Source: Aquimarina sp042434915 (GTDB lineage Bacteria; Bacteroidota; Bacteroidia; Flavobacteriales; Flavobacteriaceae). From it: a stretch of DNA of 64,000 nucleotides. Where the stretch lies: contig NZ_CP170198.1 in the NCBI RefSeq assembly GCF_042434915.1, positions 806,001 through 870,000 of the forward strand. The letters are read 5' to 3'. Position numbers and translations under genes: made by a program. Below are positions 50,164-59,792 of the stretch, one piece after another (the first letter of the stretch is position 1; each line of letters begins with the position of its first letter). The notes under the pieces are model-generated. The model saw only the letters and a program-made list of their open reading frames with translations. It was not told the DNA's origin and did no database searches.

Positions 50164-53100
50164 CTATTTTATATGAATTAATTTTCCAGTTTCTACACGA
50201 TTATTTATAGTTATTCTATAAAGATAAAGTCCAGCAGGCATCTCTGAAGCATCAAAAGGTATTTGATACGAGGTATCAGATTTTAAATTCCCCTTATATA
50301 CAGAGGTAACTAATACTCCTTGAGCAGAAAATATTTCTATCATTGCCAAATCTGTATCCTGCGAAATGGCAAAATCAATGCTTGTAGAATTTTTAAAAGG
50401 ATTAGGAAAAGCGGAGTGAGAGAGTTCAAGTTTTCTTGATTGTACTAAAGTAACCTCATTGGCAGCAATGTTAGTACTAAAACCATTAGAGTCACAATTC
50501 TGTTCAATATCTCGTACTCTTATTACTTGAACACATCTAGATGTTCTACCACAAGCATCTGTAGCACTCCATCTTCTACGAATATTAAAATTACCACATT
50601 CATCATCACCGTTAACATCTTGAATAATGTCTTCGAAAGTAATGATAGGTGCAGCATCTCTGTTATCAAAAGCAGTTGCTTGTCCTGTAATTTCTGGATT
50701 AGTATTCAAATCCTCTGTCCATGTTAGATTAACATTAATAGGACAAACTATATTTGGAGGGCTGGTATCTCGAACACGAATAACTTGAACACATGTAGTT
50801 GAAAGGTTACAAGTAGCATTTACAGCTGTCCAAACACGTCGAATGTTGTAATTATTACAGCCAGCGTCATCCAAATCAACGCGTGTATCAACAAAAGTAA
50901 TGACATCTGTTGCATTAGTAGTGGTTGCCGTTCCCAGATTATCGACAGAAGTATCAAGGTTTGGACCATCTTCAAGCGTACTACTAGGAGGACAATTAAG
51001 CTCAGGTGCAACCTGTCTTACTCTTATAATCTGAGCACATCTAGTTGTGGCTCCACATTCGTTTGTAGCAGTCCATACACGTCTTATATTATAATTACCA
51101 CAATCTCCATCCTCGTCTAATTCTATTCGAGTATCTTCAAATTCGATAGTTGGATCAATACCAGAACTATCGGTTGCAGTTGCTGATCCCAAAGTTTCTA
51201 CAGAAATATCAATGTCTACCCCATTAGGAATAGTAACATTATCTGGGCAAGTGATTATAGGGCCACTGTTGTCTCGTATTTGAATTAATTGTAAGCAATT
51301 AGAACTGTTTCCACAGGCATCTGTTACTGTAAATCTTCTGCGAATATTAGCACTGCCACAATCTAACTCATTAACTCTGTCTGTAAATGTAATTTCTAAA
51401 TCTGTACCACTATTGTCAGATACAATTGGATTCCCAGTGATTGATAGATCTTGAATATCAACATTTTCACTTAGTTGAAAAGTGATTGTCTGTGGACAAA
51501 ATATTACAGGAGCAGTTGTGTCTTCTACAGTAATGGTTTGTACACAGGTAAGGCTATTTCCTGCAGCATCTGTTACCGTAAATGTTCTATTAATTATAGA
51601 GTCACCTAAGCAATTACCTTCAATGATTTCATCGACAAAGGTAAAGGTATTAGCATTGGTTGTAGGTTCTCCCGTTACTGATGGATCTATAGTAGTTCCA
51701 GCTTCTACAGTAACACTCTCAGGACATTCAAGTTCTAAGTCAGCACCACTTTCTATAGTAATAACTTGATCACAACTTATGCTATTCCCACAACTATCAG
51801 TTGCTGTCCATGTTCTAGTCAAGCTAAAGACATTTGGACTAGTTTCTGTAGGCATTGCATCTTCAAAAGAGATGTTCAAGGTATCCTGACCATCTACAAT
51901 ATCTGTAGCAGTTGCGGTACCTGTGACTTCTGGACTAGGAGTAATGGTAGAATCTCCTTGTACAGTTATTGCTTCTGGACATACAATTTCTGGAGCAGTT
52001 GTGTCTTCTACAGTAATGGTTTGTACACAGGTAAGGCTATTTCCTGCAGCATCTGTTACCGTAAATGTTCTATTAATTATAGAGTCACCTAAGCAATTAC
52101 CTTCAATGATTTCATCGACAAAGGTAAAGGTATCAGCATTGGTTGTAGGTTCTCCCGTTACTAATGGATCTATAGTAGTTCCAGCTTCTACAGTAATACT
52201 CTCCGGACATTCAAGTTCTAAGACAGCACCACTTTCTATAGTAATAACTTGGTCACAACTAATACTATTCCCACAACTATCAGTTGCTGTCCATGTTCTA
52301 GTCAAGCTAAAGACATTTGGACTAGTTTCAGTAGGCATTGCATCTTCAAAAGAGATGTTCAAAGTATCCTGACCATCTACAATATCTGTAGCAGTTGCGG
52401 TACCTGTGACTTCTGGACTAGGAGTAATGGTAGGATCTTCTTGTACAGTTATTGCTTCTGGACATACAATTTCTGGCACAGTTGTGTCTTCTACAGTAAT
52501 TATTTGTACACAGGTGAGGCTATTACCTTCAGCATCGGTTACCGTAAATGTTCTATTAATTACAAAATTTCCTAAGCAATTACCTTCAATGATTTCATCG
52601 ACAAAGGTAAAGGTATCAGCGTTGGTTGTAGGTTCTCCCGTTACTGATGGATCTATAGTAGTTCCAGCTTCTACAGTAATACTCTCAGGACATTCAAGTT
52701 CTAAGTCAGCACCACTTTCTATAGTAATAACTTGGTCACAACTTATGCTATTCCCACAACTATCAGTTGCTGTCCATGTTCTAGTCAAGCTAAAGACATT
52801 TGGACTAGTTTCAGTAGGCATTGCATCTTCAAAAGAGATGTTCAAAGTATCCTGACCATCTACAATATCTGTAGCAGTTGCAGTACCTGTGACTTCTGGA
52901 CTAGGAGTAATGGTAGGATCTCCTTGTACAGTTATTGCTTCTGGACATACAATTTCTGGAACAGTTGTGTCTTCTACAGTAATTATTTGTACACAGGTGA
53001 GGCTATTACCTTCAGCATCGGTTACCGTAAATGTTCTATTAATTATAGAGTCACCTAAGCAATTACCTTCAATGATTTCATCGACAAAGGTAAAGGTATC

Positions 53101-54936
53101 AGCATTGGTTGTAGGTTCTCCCGTTACTGATGGATCTATAGTAGTTCCAGCTTCTACAGTAATACTCTCAGGACATTCAAGTTCTAAGTCAGGACCACTT
53201 TCTATGGTTATAATTTGTTCACAAATTTCACTACAATTCTCACAACTATCTGTTGCTGTCCATGATCTAGTGATAGTAAATATGTTAGTGTCGATTTCTA
53301 TAGGTTCGCTATCTATAAACTCAATAACAAGAGCTTCAGGATTATCAAAATTATCTGTAGCAGTTGCGGTACCTGTAACTTCTGGACTAGGAGTAATGGT
53401 AGGATCTCCTTGTACAGTTATGTTTTCTGGACATGTTATTTTAGGAGCTGTTGTATCCTCAACAGTAATTGTTTGTAAACACGTAAGGCTATTTCCAGCA
53501 GCATCGGTAGCAGTAAAAGTTCTGTTGATTAAAAATTTCCCTAAACATTCACCTTCAATAATTTCGTCAACAAAAAGAACCTCTACAGCATTGGTTGTAG
53601 GCTGTCCAGTAATCGACGGATCGATTTCAGAACCTGCCTCTAAGGTAATATCGTCAGGACATTCGAGTTCTAAATTAGCACCTCTTTCTATAGTAATGAT
53701 TTGGTCACAATTACTGCTGTTCCCGCAGCTATCAGTCGCTGTCCATGATCTAGTGATAGTAAATATGTTAGTGTCGATTTCTATAGGTTCGCTATCTGTA
53801 AATATAAGTTCGAGTGTTGTTGAATCATCACCAATATCTGTCGCTATTGCAATACCTGTTACATCTGGATCTGGAGAGACAGTAGGATCTCCTTGTACAG
53901 TTATATTTTCTGGACAAATAATTTCTGGCTCTGTACGATCACGAATTCTAATTATTTGATTACAAGTAGCTACATTACCACAAGCATCGGTAGCCGACCA
54001 AACTCTTCTAACATTATATTGTCCACTGCAACTATTATCAATTTCTTGACGTGTATCTTCGAAGGTTATAGTAATATTTTCTGGTGCAGTCACACCATCA
54101 ATTGCAGTAGCCGTACCTCCTGATATAGATGGGTCAGGAAATTCAAAGTCTCCAGCTTCGACGGTTAGATTGTCTGGGCATGTTATTTCTGGCTCTGTAC
54201 GATCACGAACTCTAATTATTTGATTACATGTGGTGGTATTGCCACAGGTGTCGGTTGCAGACCAAACTCTTCTTACATTATAATTATTGGAACACTCACC
54301 ATCTACTTCTTGTCGTGTATCTTCAAACGTTATAACAATCTCTTCTGGCGTACTAAGATTGTCAATTGCAGTAGCCATACCTCCTGAGATAGATGGATCT
54401 GGAAATTCAAAATCTCCAGCTTCTATTGTCAAATTTTCTGGACATGTTATTTCTGGATTTGTAAGATCGCGTACTCTTATAATTTGAACACAAGCCGAAA
54501 AATTCCCACAGGAATCAGTAGCTCGATATCGTCTTCGTATTGCAAAATTGCCCTCACATTGTCCTTCAAGTTGTCTAATTTGATCTTCTCCAACTTGTGT
54601 TACTTCAACTACACCATCGACATTATCGGTTGCAGTAGGGATCAAATCCAAAAACTCAAAGAGGTCTGTGTCCGAACTTATTTCGGGTAGTGGATAATCG
54701 ATTAAAAAAGGATCTAAACATACGATGCGCGGAGCTTCGATATCGTCACATTGATAATTATTGTAATCATTCAGGTCTGTAATATCGTAACCAAAAGAGT
54801 TGAAAAATATAAAAATTAGAAAAAAGAAAAGTGACCATTCTTTCTTAGTGGAGTTTAGTATGTCTGGAAAAACGATTCCCAACATACGTTTGCCTCGATT
54901 TCTCGAGGTCTTTTTTGGTTGTAATTGAGGTTTCAT
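50164..54936 (-). CDS. giant tandem-repeat surface protein with T9SS sorting domain
   Basis: A 1590-residue protein. A basic N-terminal stretch precedes a hydrophobic signal (SLFFFLIFIFFNSFG, about 36-50); M18 is an alternative start. The body is about 15 HYR-like immunoglobulin-fold repeats of 75-85 residues. Each has a CPE(N/S)ITVxxG entry, a TATATD middle and a RTWTATDSCGNSxxCxQxI(T/R)(I/V) end, with conserved cysteine pairs. In the centre (about 50% of the way) two-domain units of 161 residues are nearly identical at the DNA level. The last ~75 residues (SAFPNPFKNSTSIDF..., PAGLYLYRITI, TGKLIHIK) are a type A T9SS C-terminal domain for export and surface attachment. Probably an adhesin or cell-surface filament; no enzyme domain is visible. 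Confidence 0.88.
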   Translation of the reverse strand: MKPQLQPKKTSRNRGKRMLGIVFPDILNSTKKEWSLFFFLIFIFFNSFGYDITDLNDYNNYQCDDIEAPRIVCLDPFLIDYPLPEISSDTDLFEFLDLIPTATDNVDGVVEVTQVGEDQIRQLEGQCEGNFAIRRRYRATDSCGNFSACVQIIRVRDLTNPEITCPENLTIEAGDFEFPDPSISGGMATAIDNLSTPEEIVITFEDTRQEVDGECSNNYNVRRVWSATDTCGNTTTCNQIIRVRDRTEPEITCPDNLTVEAGDFEFPDPSISGGTATAIDGVTAPENITITFEDTRQEIDNSCSGQYNVRRVWSATDACGNVATCNQIIRIRDRTEPEIICPENITVQGDPTVSPDPDVTGIAIATDIGDDSTTLELIFTDSEPIEIDTNIFTITRSWTATDSCGNSSNCDQIITIERGANLELECPDDITLEAGSEIDPSITGQPTTNAVEVLFVDEIIEGECLGKFLINRTFTATDAAGNSLTCLQTITVEDTTAPKITCPENITVQGDPTITPSPEVTGTATATDNFDNPEALVIEFIDSEPIEIDTNIFTITRSWTATDSCENCSEICEQIITIESGPDLELECPESITVEAGTTIDPSVTGEPTTNADTFTFVDEIIEGNCLGDSIINRTFTVTDAEGNSLTCVQIITVEDTTVPEIVCPEAITVQGDPTITPSPEVTGTATATDIVDGQDTLNISFEDAMPTETSPNVFSLTRTWTATDSCGNSISCDQVITIESGADLELECPESITVEAGTTIDPSVTGEPTTNADTFTFVDEIIEGNCLGNFVINRTFTVTDAEGNSLTCVQIITVEDTTVPEIVCPEAITVQEDPTITPSPEVTGTATATDIVDGQDTLNISFEDAMPTETSPNVFSLTRTWTATDSCGNSISCDQVITIESGAVLELECPESITVEAGTTIDPLVTGEPTTNADTFTFVDEIIEGNCLGDSIINRTFTVTDAAGNSLTCVQTITVEDTTAPEIVCPEAITVQGDSTITPSPEVTGTATATDIVDGQDTLNISFEDAMPTETSPNVFSLTRTWTATDSCGNSISCDQVITIESGADLELECPESVTVEAGTTIDPSVTGEPTTNANTFTFVDEIIEGNCLGDSIINRTFTVTDAAGNSLTCVQTITVEDTTAPVIFCPQTITFQLSENVDIQDLSITGNPIVSDNSGTDLEITFTDRVNELDCGSANIRRRFTVTDACGNSSNCLQLIQIRDNSGPIITCPDNVTIPNGVDIDISVETLGSATATDSSGIDPTIEFEDTRIELDEDGDCGNYNIRRVWTATNECGATTRCAQIIRVRQVAPELNCPPSSTLEDGPNLDTSVDNLGTATTTNATDVITFVDTRVDLDDAGCNNYNIRRVWTAVNATCNLSTTCVQVIRVRDTSPPNIVCPINVNLTWTEDLNTNPEITGQATAFDNRDAAPIITFEDIIQDVNGDDECGNFNIRRRWSATDACGRTSRCVQVIRVRDIEQNCDSNGFSTNIAANEVTLVQSRKLELSHSAFPNPFKNSTSIDFAISQDTDLAMIEIFSAQGVLVTSVYKGNLKSDTSYQIPFDASEMPAGLYLYRITINNRVETGKLIHIK
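51480..53210 (-). repeat. 483-bp tandem repeats inside the surface-protein gene
   Basis: About three and a half direct repeats with a 483-bp period (161 codons); for example the same segment recurs at 51923, 52406 and 52889. Neighbouring units differ by only a few bases. Recent unequal crossing-over or slippage is indicated, so repeat number is expected to vary between strains. Confidence 0.9.
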
Positions 54937-55905
54937 GAGTATGTATTTATGTTAATTAAATTGATTACGGAGTTTTACGTATCCTTTTCATAATTTTAAA
55001 TTAAGCGTATGCTAATGGTTCAAATCTTTTAACACTTGAGATAAGTAAACTAGATATTCGATTTCTTTATCTATTATTCATTCGTTGGTAAATGATTAAG
55101 ATAACTGTTGTACGTTCAAAATAAATTAAAAGCTATTGGTACTGCTCTAATCCTTTATAAACAAACAAAATGGAACATCAATTCACACACTTAATTGGTT
55201 AATAATTGCTTTAAAGGTATCTAAAGGAGAAGGTCTTTTAAAAAAAATGTTAATTATTAACAAAAAATTAATAATTGTTTACAATTTTGAGATCTTAATG
55301 ATCAATTTTAAAAAAGCTTCTGTAATTATATGTAATTATAAAGGTATGTTTATTTTAACTTAAACTTCCGGTACTATTAATTGGGATACCAACTTATTGG
55401 ATCAGTACAGCTAATAAAATTTAATTACCACATATAATAATAATCATATTACTTTTATAGCTATCGATATACTATCGTTTGTAAAAATCTAAATATGTAA
55501 TTTTTTCTTTTTTTTAATTTTAAATAATACAAAGTATCATTTTTTTTATTTACCATTGCATCAGCATTAAGCTGAGCATTATGACAAGTGTTTTTACCTT
55601 GGGACTTATGAGAGAGAGGAAGTTACTCTCAGAAAGTGTTTATTGGATAATCAACCCAAACTTAAAGCTTACTTCATTATTTGGTATTCTATCCAGTCAA
55701 CATGACTATTTTTTCATAGCGACAACTGCCAAACGCATTCGCGTTTAATTGAGCAGTTATTTTTCTCGATATAGTATGAAAGATCATAGCTTAGCGCTAT
55801 ACCATCCACATACAAACATTAGATATTTTAAGATTATTTTATAATTCAATATAAGTTTTCACTGCTAATTATTAGTAGTATTGAATACAAAATCGCATTA
55901 ACAAA
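54937..55905. other. 970-base AT-rich intergenic region before the arginine decarboxylase gene
   Basis: No credible ORF on either strand. The left part serves as upstream region of the surface-protein gene. The right part includes a nested hairpin with a T-run (55722-55762) that may be a leader structure for the polyamine operon. The rest is low-complexity AT-rich sequence with no recognised feature. Confidence 0.5.
55722..55762 (+). promoter_or_regulatory. nested hairpin plus T-run, possible leader terminator or attenuator
   Basis: Outer stem AACTGC (55722-55727) / GCAGTT (55751-55756), inner stem AAACGC (55729-55734) / GCGTTT (55739-55744) with loop ATTC, then T5. It sits 144 bases before the decarboxylase start with no gene ending upstream on the plus strand. 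That position fits transcript attenuation better than ordinary termination. Confidence 0.4.
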
Positions 55906-57306
55906 ATGAATACTAAATATATAGATTTAATAGATCAATCCTTTTATTTCCCGCAAGAAGAGTTTAACCTTAAAGGGAATACTTTAACCTTTCATGACAT
56001 TGACTTAATGAAATTAGTCGAACAATATGGGGGGCCACTTAAATTTACTTATCTACCCAAAATTTCAGAAAACATTAATAGAGCCAAGCAGTGGTTTGCT
56101 AATGCGATTGAAAAAAATCAGTATAAAGGAAGTTACAACTATTGCTATTGTACTAAGAGTTCACACTTTAATCATGTACTTAACGAAGTACTCAAAAATG
56201 ATGTGCATATCGAAACTTCGTCTGCTTTTGATATTGATATTGTAGAAAATTTAAAGACTAAAGGTAAAATCACAAATGATACGTTTGTTATTTGCAACGG
56301 ATTTAAACGAGAAAAATACGTTCATAACATAGCACAATTGATCAATGGTGGACATACAAATTGTATTCCCATCATAGATAATTATGAAGAATTAGATTTA
56401 TTGTCTGAGGCGATAGATGGTAAATATAAAATTGGAATTCGTATCGCTTCAGAAGAGGAACCAAAGTTTGAGTTTTATACTTCACGTTTAGGAATAGGAT
56501 ATAAAAATATAGTGCCTTTCTACAATCGGCAGGTTAAAAATAACGATCAAGTAGAACTCAAAATGCTTCATTTTTTTATCAATACAGGTATTCGTGATAC
56601 TGCGTATTATTGGAATGAATTATTAAAATGCTTAAAAGCTTATATTCGACTAAGAAAGGAGTGTCCAACCTTAGATAGCCTTAATATTGGCGGAGGTTTT
56701 CCAATCAAAAACTCTTTGGCGTTTGAATATGACTATCAGTATATGATTGATGAGATTATCAATCAGATTAATATCGCTTGCGCGGAAGCAAACGTACCAG
56801 TGCCTAACATTTTTACCGAGTTTGGAAGCTTTACGGTTGGAGAGAGTGGAGGTGCGATCTATGAGGTGTTGTATCAAAAACAACAAAATGATCGTGAAAA
56901 ATGGAACATGATTAATTCTTCGTTTATTACAACTCTGCCTGATACATGGGCAATTAATAAACGTTTTGTGATGTTAGCGGTCAACCGATGGAATGAAGAG
57001 TATGAGCGCGTATTGTTAGGAGGTCTTACCTGTGATAGTGATGATTATTACAATAGTGAACAGCATATGAACGCTATTTATCTACCAAAATATAAAAAGG
57101 ATAAACCTTTATACATAGGCTTTTTTAATACAGGAGCGTATCAAGAAACCATAGGCGGTTTTGGCGGACTGCAGCACTGCCTCATTCCGCAACCAAAACA
57201 TATCTTAATTGATAGGGATGAAGATGGGGAATTAATAACCAAACTTTTTAGTGAACAGCAAAAAAGTGAAGACCTTCTCAAAATTTTAGGATATGACAAG
57301 TCTTAA
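55906..57306 (+). CDS. speA: biosynthetic arginine decarboxylase (alanine-racemase-fold PLP enzyme)
   Basis: Converts arginine to agmatine, the first step of polyamine synthesis. 466 residues, the compact Bacteroidota form, shorter than the ~630-residue E. coli SpeA. The PLP-binding lysine is likely Lys84 (YCTKSSHF), followed by HIETSSAFDID and a glycine-rich phosphate site LNIGGGFPIKNS near 262-273. The C-terminal part has GGLTCDSDD, the second-substrate loop with the catalytic Cys and Asp. It is followed after 54 bases by agmatinase, which supports the arginine rather than diaminopimelate assignment. Confidence 0.9.
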   Translation: MNTKYIDLIDQSFYFPQEEFNLKGNTLTFHDIDLMKLVEQYGGPLKFTYLPKISENINRAKQWFANAIEKNQYKGSYNYCYCTKSSHFNHVLNEVLKNDVHIETSSAFDIDIVENLKTKGKITNDTFVICNGFKREKYVHNIAQLINGGHTNCIPIIDNYEELDLLSEAIDGKYKIGIRIASEEEPKFEFYTSRLGIGYKNIVPFYNRQVKNNDQVELKMLHFFINTGIRDTAYYWNELLKCLKAYIRLRKECPTLDSLNIGGGFPIKNSLAFEYDYQYMIDEIINQINIACAEANVPVPNIFTEFGSFTVGESGGAIYEVLYQKQQNDREKWNMINSSFITTLPDTWAINKRFVMLAVNRWNEEYERVLLGGLTCDSDDYYNSEQHMNAIYLPKYKKDKPLYIGFFNTGAYQETIGGFGGLQHCLIPQPKHILIDRDEDGELITKLFSEQQKSEDLLKILGYDKS

Positions 57307-57360
57307 TTATTCCATAATAAATAGTAATTTTAAAAAACTAATACATAAAACTCTAATAAA

Positions 57361-58299
57361 GTGAATACTAAAAACTATGCGGGTATACCTGACCAGTATG
57401 CAAAACTAGAAAGTTCGAAGGTTGTATTAATTCCAGTTCCATATGATGGGACCAGTACTTGGCAAAAAGGTGCCGATAAAGGTCCCGAAGCATTTTTGGA
57501 GGCTTCAGAAAATATGGAGCTTTATGATATTGAAACAGATAGCGAAGTCTATAAGCACGGGATATACCTAGCAGATCCAATTACCGAAAATACCTCACCA
57601 GAAGCTATGGTAGATGCGGTACACAAAGCAACCAAAAAATATATCACACGTAATAAATTTGTCACCCTGTTTGGCGGCGAACATTCAATCTCTATTGGTA
57701 CTATACGAGCTTTTGACGAATGTTTCGATAACCTTACCGTATTACATATTGACGCACATGCAGATTTAAGACCTGAGTATGAAGGGTCAAAATGCAATCA
57801 CGCTTGTGCAGTCTACGAGGCAAGTCAAAAAACTAACCTAATACAGGTAGGGATCCGAAGTATGGATGCCTTAGAAAAAACAGTAATGAATGAGGAAAAA
57901 ACATATTTTGCACATGAAATGGCAACCGATGAGTATTGGATGGACAATGCAGTAGACCAAATGACAGATAATGTATTTATCACATTTGATTTGGACGCAT
58001 TAGATCCCTCAATCCTTTCCTCAACCGGAACCCCAGAGCCAGGAGGACTATTTTGGTATGAAACTCTAGAATTCTTACAAACAGTGTTTAAAGAAAAAAA
58101 TGTAGTAGGATTTGATATTGTAGAGTTGTGTCCTAATAAGATAAATAAATCGTCAGACTTTTTAGCTGCAAAATTATATTATAAAATGTTAAGCTATAAA
58201 TTTGCTGGTGCAGAGGCAGGAAACGAATACGAAGGTGCTCAAATCGACTCAAATACATCAAAAACTAAAAAATTAAACTTACATAACGATGAAGACTAA
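57361..58299 (+). CDS. speB: agmatinase
   Basis: Hydrolyses agmatine to putrescine and urea. 312 residues with a GTG start. The binuclear manganese ligands of the ureohydrolase family are all present: His108 (GGEHSIS), Asp131/His133/Asp135 (DAHADLR), and Asp210/Asp212 (TFDLDALDPS). The PYDGTSTWQKGADKGP segment is typical of agmatinases. Its stop overlaps the next start by 11 bases, so it is translated together with the deoxyhypusine synthase-like gene. With speA it makes a complete arginine-to-putrescine route. Confidence 0.94.
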   Translation: MNTKNYAGIPDQYAKLESSKVVLIPVPYDGTSTWQKGADKGPEAFLEASENMELYDIETDSEVYKHGIYLADPITENTSPEAMVDAVHKATKKYITRNKFVTLFGGEHSISIGTIRAFDECFDNLTVLHIDAHADLRPEYEGSKCNHACAVYEASQKTNLIQVGIRSMDALEKTVMNEEKTYFAHEMATDEYWMDNAVDQMTDNVFITFDLDALDPSILSSTGTPEPGGLFWYETLEFLQTVFKEKNVVGFDIVELCPNKINKSSDFLAAKLYYKMLSYKFAGAEAGNEYEGAQIDSNTSKTKKLNLHNDED

Positions 58300-59263
58300 G
58301 GGTGCCATTTCTAACTTTATAGAAAAGTATTATTTGCATTTTAATGCAGCCGCGATAGTAGATGCAGCAAAAGCTTATGAAGAACAATTAGCTGGCGGAG
58401 CAAAAATGTTAGTTTCTCTAGCCGGTGCCATGAGTACAGCAGAACTGGGTAAGATTTTTTCTGAGATGATTCGTAAGGATAAGGTGCAAATCATATCCTG
58501 CACTGGTGCTAATCTCGAAGAAGATATTATGAACCTAGTTGCACATTCTCATTACAAAAGGGTACCTAATTATCGTGATCTTACTCCAAAAGATGAATGG
58601 GAACTTCTCGAAAAAGGATTGAATCGTGTAACAGATACCTGTATTCCCGAAGAAGAAGCCTTTAGACGTTTACAAGAACATATCTTTAAAATCTGGAAAG
58701 ATGCCGAGGATAAAGGAGAACGTTATTTTCCGCATGAGTTTATGTATAAGATGTTGTTATCTGGGGTATTAGAGCAATACTATGAGATCGATATTAAAGA
58801 TTCTTGGATGTACGCTGCTGCAGAAAAAAACTTACCCATCGTAGTGCCAGGTTGGGAAGACAGTACTATGGGTAATATATTCGCATCCTACGTACTCAAA
58901 GGTGAACTAAAGGCGAGCACCATGAAGTCCGGGATCGAATATATGACCTTCTTGGCAGACTGGTATACAGATAACTCTAAAAATGGTATCGGCTTTTTTC
59001 AAATAGGAGGAGGTATTGCAGGAGATTTTCCAATCTGTGTAGTACCAATGCTATATCAGGATATGGAGCGACCCGATACGCCTTTTTGGAGTTACTTTTG
59101 TCAAATATCTGACTCAACGACTAGTTATGGATCCTATTCGGGAGCGGTACCTAACGAAAAAATTACTTGGGGTAAATTGGATATTGATACTCCAAAGTTC
59201 ATAATTGAAAGCGACGCAACGATAGTAGCTCCCTTGTTGTTTGCGTATATTCTTGATATGTAA
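58289..59263 (+). CDS. deoxyhypusine synthase-like protein (probable polyamine aminobutyl transferase)
   Basis: A 324-residue NAD-dependent enzyme of the deoxyhypusine synthase family. Recognisable are the N-terminal AYEEQLAGGAKMLVSLAGAMSTAELG, ISCTGANLEEDIMNLVAHSHYKRVPNYRDLTP, FQIGGGIAGDFPICVVP, and SGAVPNEKITWGKLDID. The last contains Lys296 at the place of the catalytic lysine in eukaryotic enzymes (SWGK). Bacteria lack the eIF5A substrate. Some bacterial members instead make homospermidine or carboxy-spermidine-type polyamines. Sitting in an operon with speA and speB, it probably uses the putrescine they make. The actual product is not known from the sequence. Confidence 0.88.
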   Translation: MKTKGAISNFIEKYYLHFNAAAIVDAAKAYEEQLAGGAKMLVSLAGAMSTAELGKIFSEMIRKDKVQIISCTGANLEEDIMNLVAHSHYKRVPNYRDLTPKDEWELLEKGLNRVTDTCIPEEEAFRRLQEHIFKIWKDAEDKGERYFPHEFMYKMLLSGVLEQYYEIDIKDSWMYAAAEKNLPIVVPGWEDSTMGNIFASYVLKGELKASTMKSGIEYMTFLADWYTDNSKNGIGFFQIGGGIAGDFPICVVPMLYQDMERPDTPFWSYFCQISDSTTSYGSYSGAVPNEKITWGKLDIDTPKFIIESDATIVAPLLFAYILDM

Positions 59264-59285
59264 CCCAAAAAAACTAGCGTAAACC

Positions 59286-59573
59286 ATGAAGAGAGTAATT
59301 GTAGACTTTAAAAAACTCAATCAGAGTATTTTAGAACTATTAGTAGCAAAATTTCCAGACGGTTATGAAGATGAACATGTAATCACCTTCAAAAATCAGC
59401 ATAATGAAACTATTGAAGCCGTAGAGGTGCGAACCGATGATACTATCTATCTAGTTAAAATAAGTAAACGTTTAGCAGATACAATGCAAGCATTTGATGA
59501 TGATAGTGAAGATGATATAGGAGCAGACGTTGATGATTCTCAAATGGAGGGCATAGAGGATATGGATGATTAA
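59286..59573 (+). CDS. small acidic conserved protein, function unknown
   Basis: A 95-residue protein. The first ~65 residues form a plausible alpha/beta domain (MKRVIVDFKKLNQSILELL, DGYEDEHVITFKNQ, VEVRTDDTIYLVKIS). The last 30 are almost entirely Asp/Glu (DDDSEDDIGADVDDSQ), like the disordered acidic tails of some RNA-polymerase- or ribosome-associated proteins. It lies 22 bases after the polyamine genes in the same direction. I believe it is a conserved flavobacterial hypothetical, but I cannot name a function. Confidence 0.75.
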   Translation: MKRVIVDFKKLNQSILELLVAKFPDGYEDEHVITFKNQHNETIEAVEVRTDDTIYLVKISKRLADTMQAFDDDSEDDIGADVDDSQMEGIEDMDD

Positions 59574-59597
59574 CTAGAAATAAAAGTAGTAATACGG

Positions 59598-59632
59598 CAC
59601 CTCAATCTTATCAGTAACAATGGGGTGTTTTT
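59598..59632 (+). terminator. probable terminator of the polyamine operon
   Basis: CACCTCA (59598-59604) / TGGGGTG (59621-59627), one wobble pair, followed by T5. 25 bases after the stop of the small acidic gene. Confidence 0.45.
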
Positions 59633-59792
59633 ATCTTTACCATAAGTTAAATATCTATAGTTCGCTTGTATACTTGAAATTTACACTCTTTGCTGGACGC
59701 CCTATAAATATACATACCTTATTTTGTAGAGTTACGATGTGAATCGTATATAAAACATTCAAATAGTATATACAATAATTAATACAATACAC

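Noticed and set aside
51480..53210. Regularly spaced repeats as a possible CRISPR array
   Set aside because: The repeat period is 483 bp, in frame and coding; there are no short repeats with unique spacers and no cas genes.
51482..53959. Plus-strand ORFs of 95-356 codons with repeated VSSTVMVCTQVRLFP-like sequence
   Set aside because: They are frame shadows of the tandem repeats in the minus-strand surface protein and recur with its 483-bp period.
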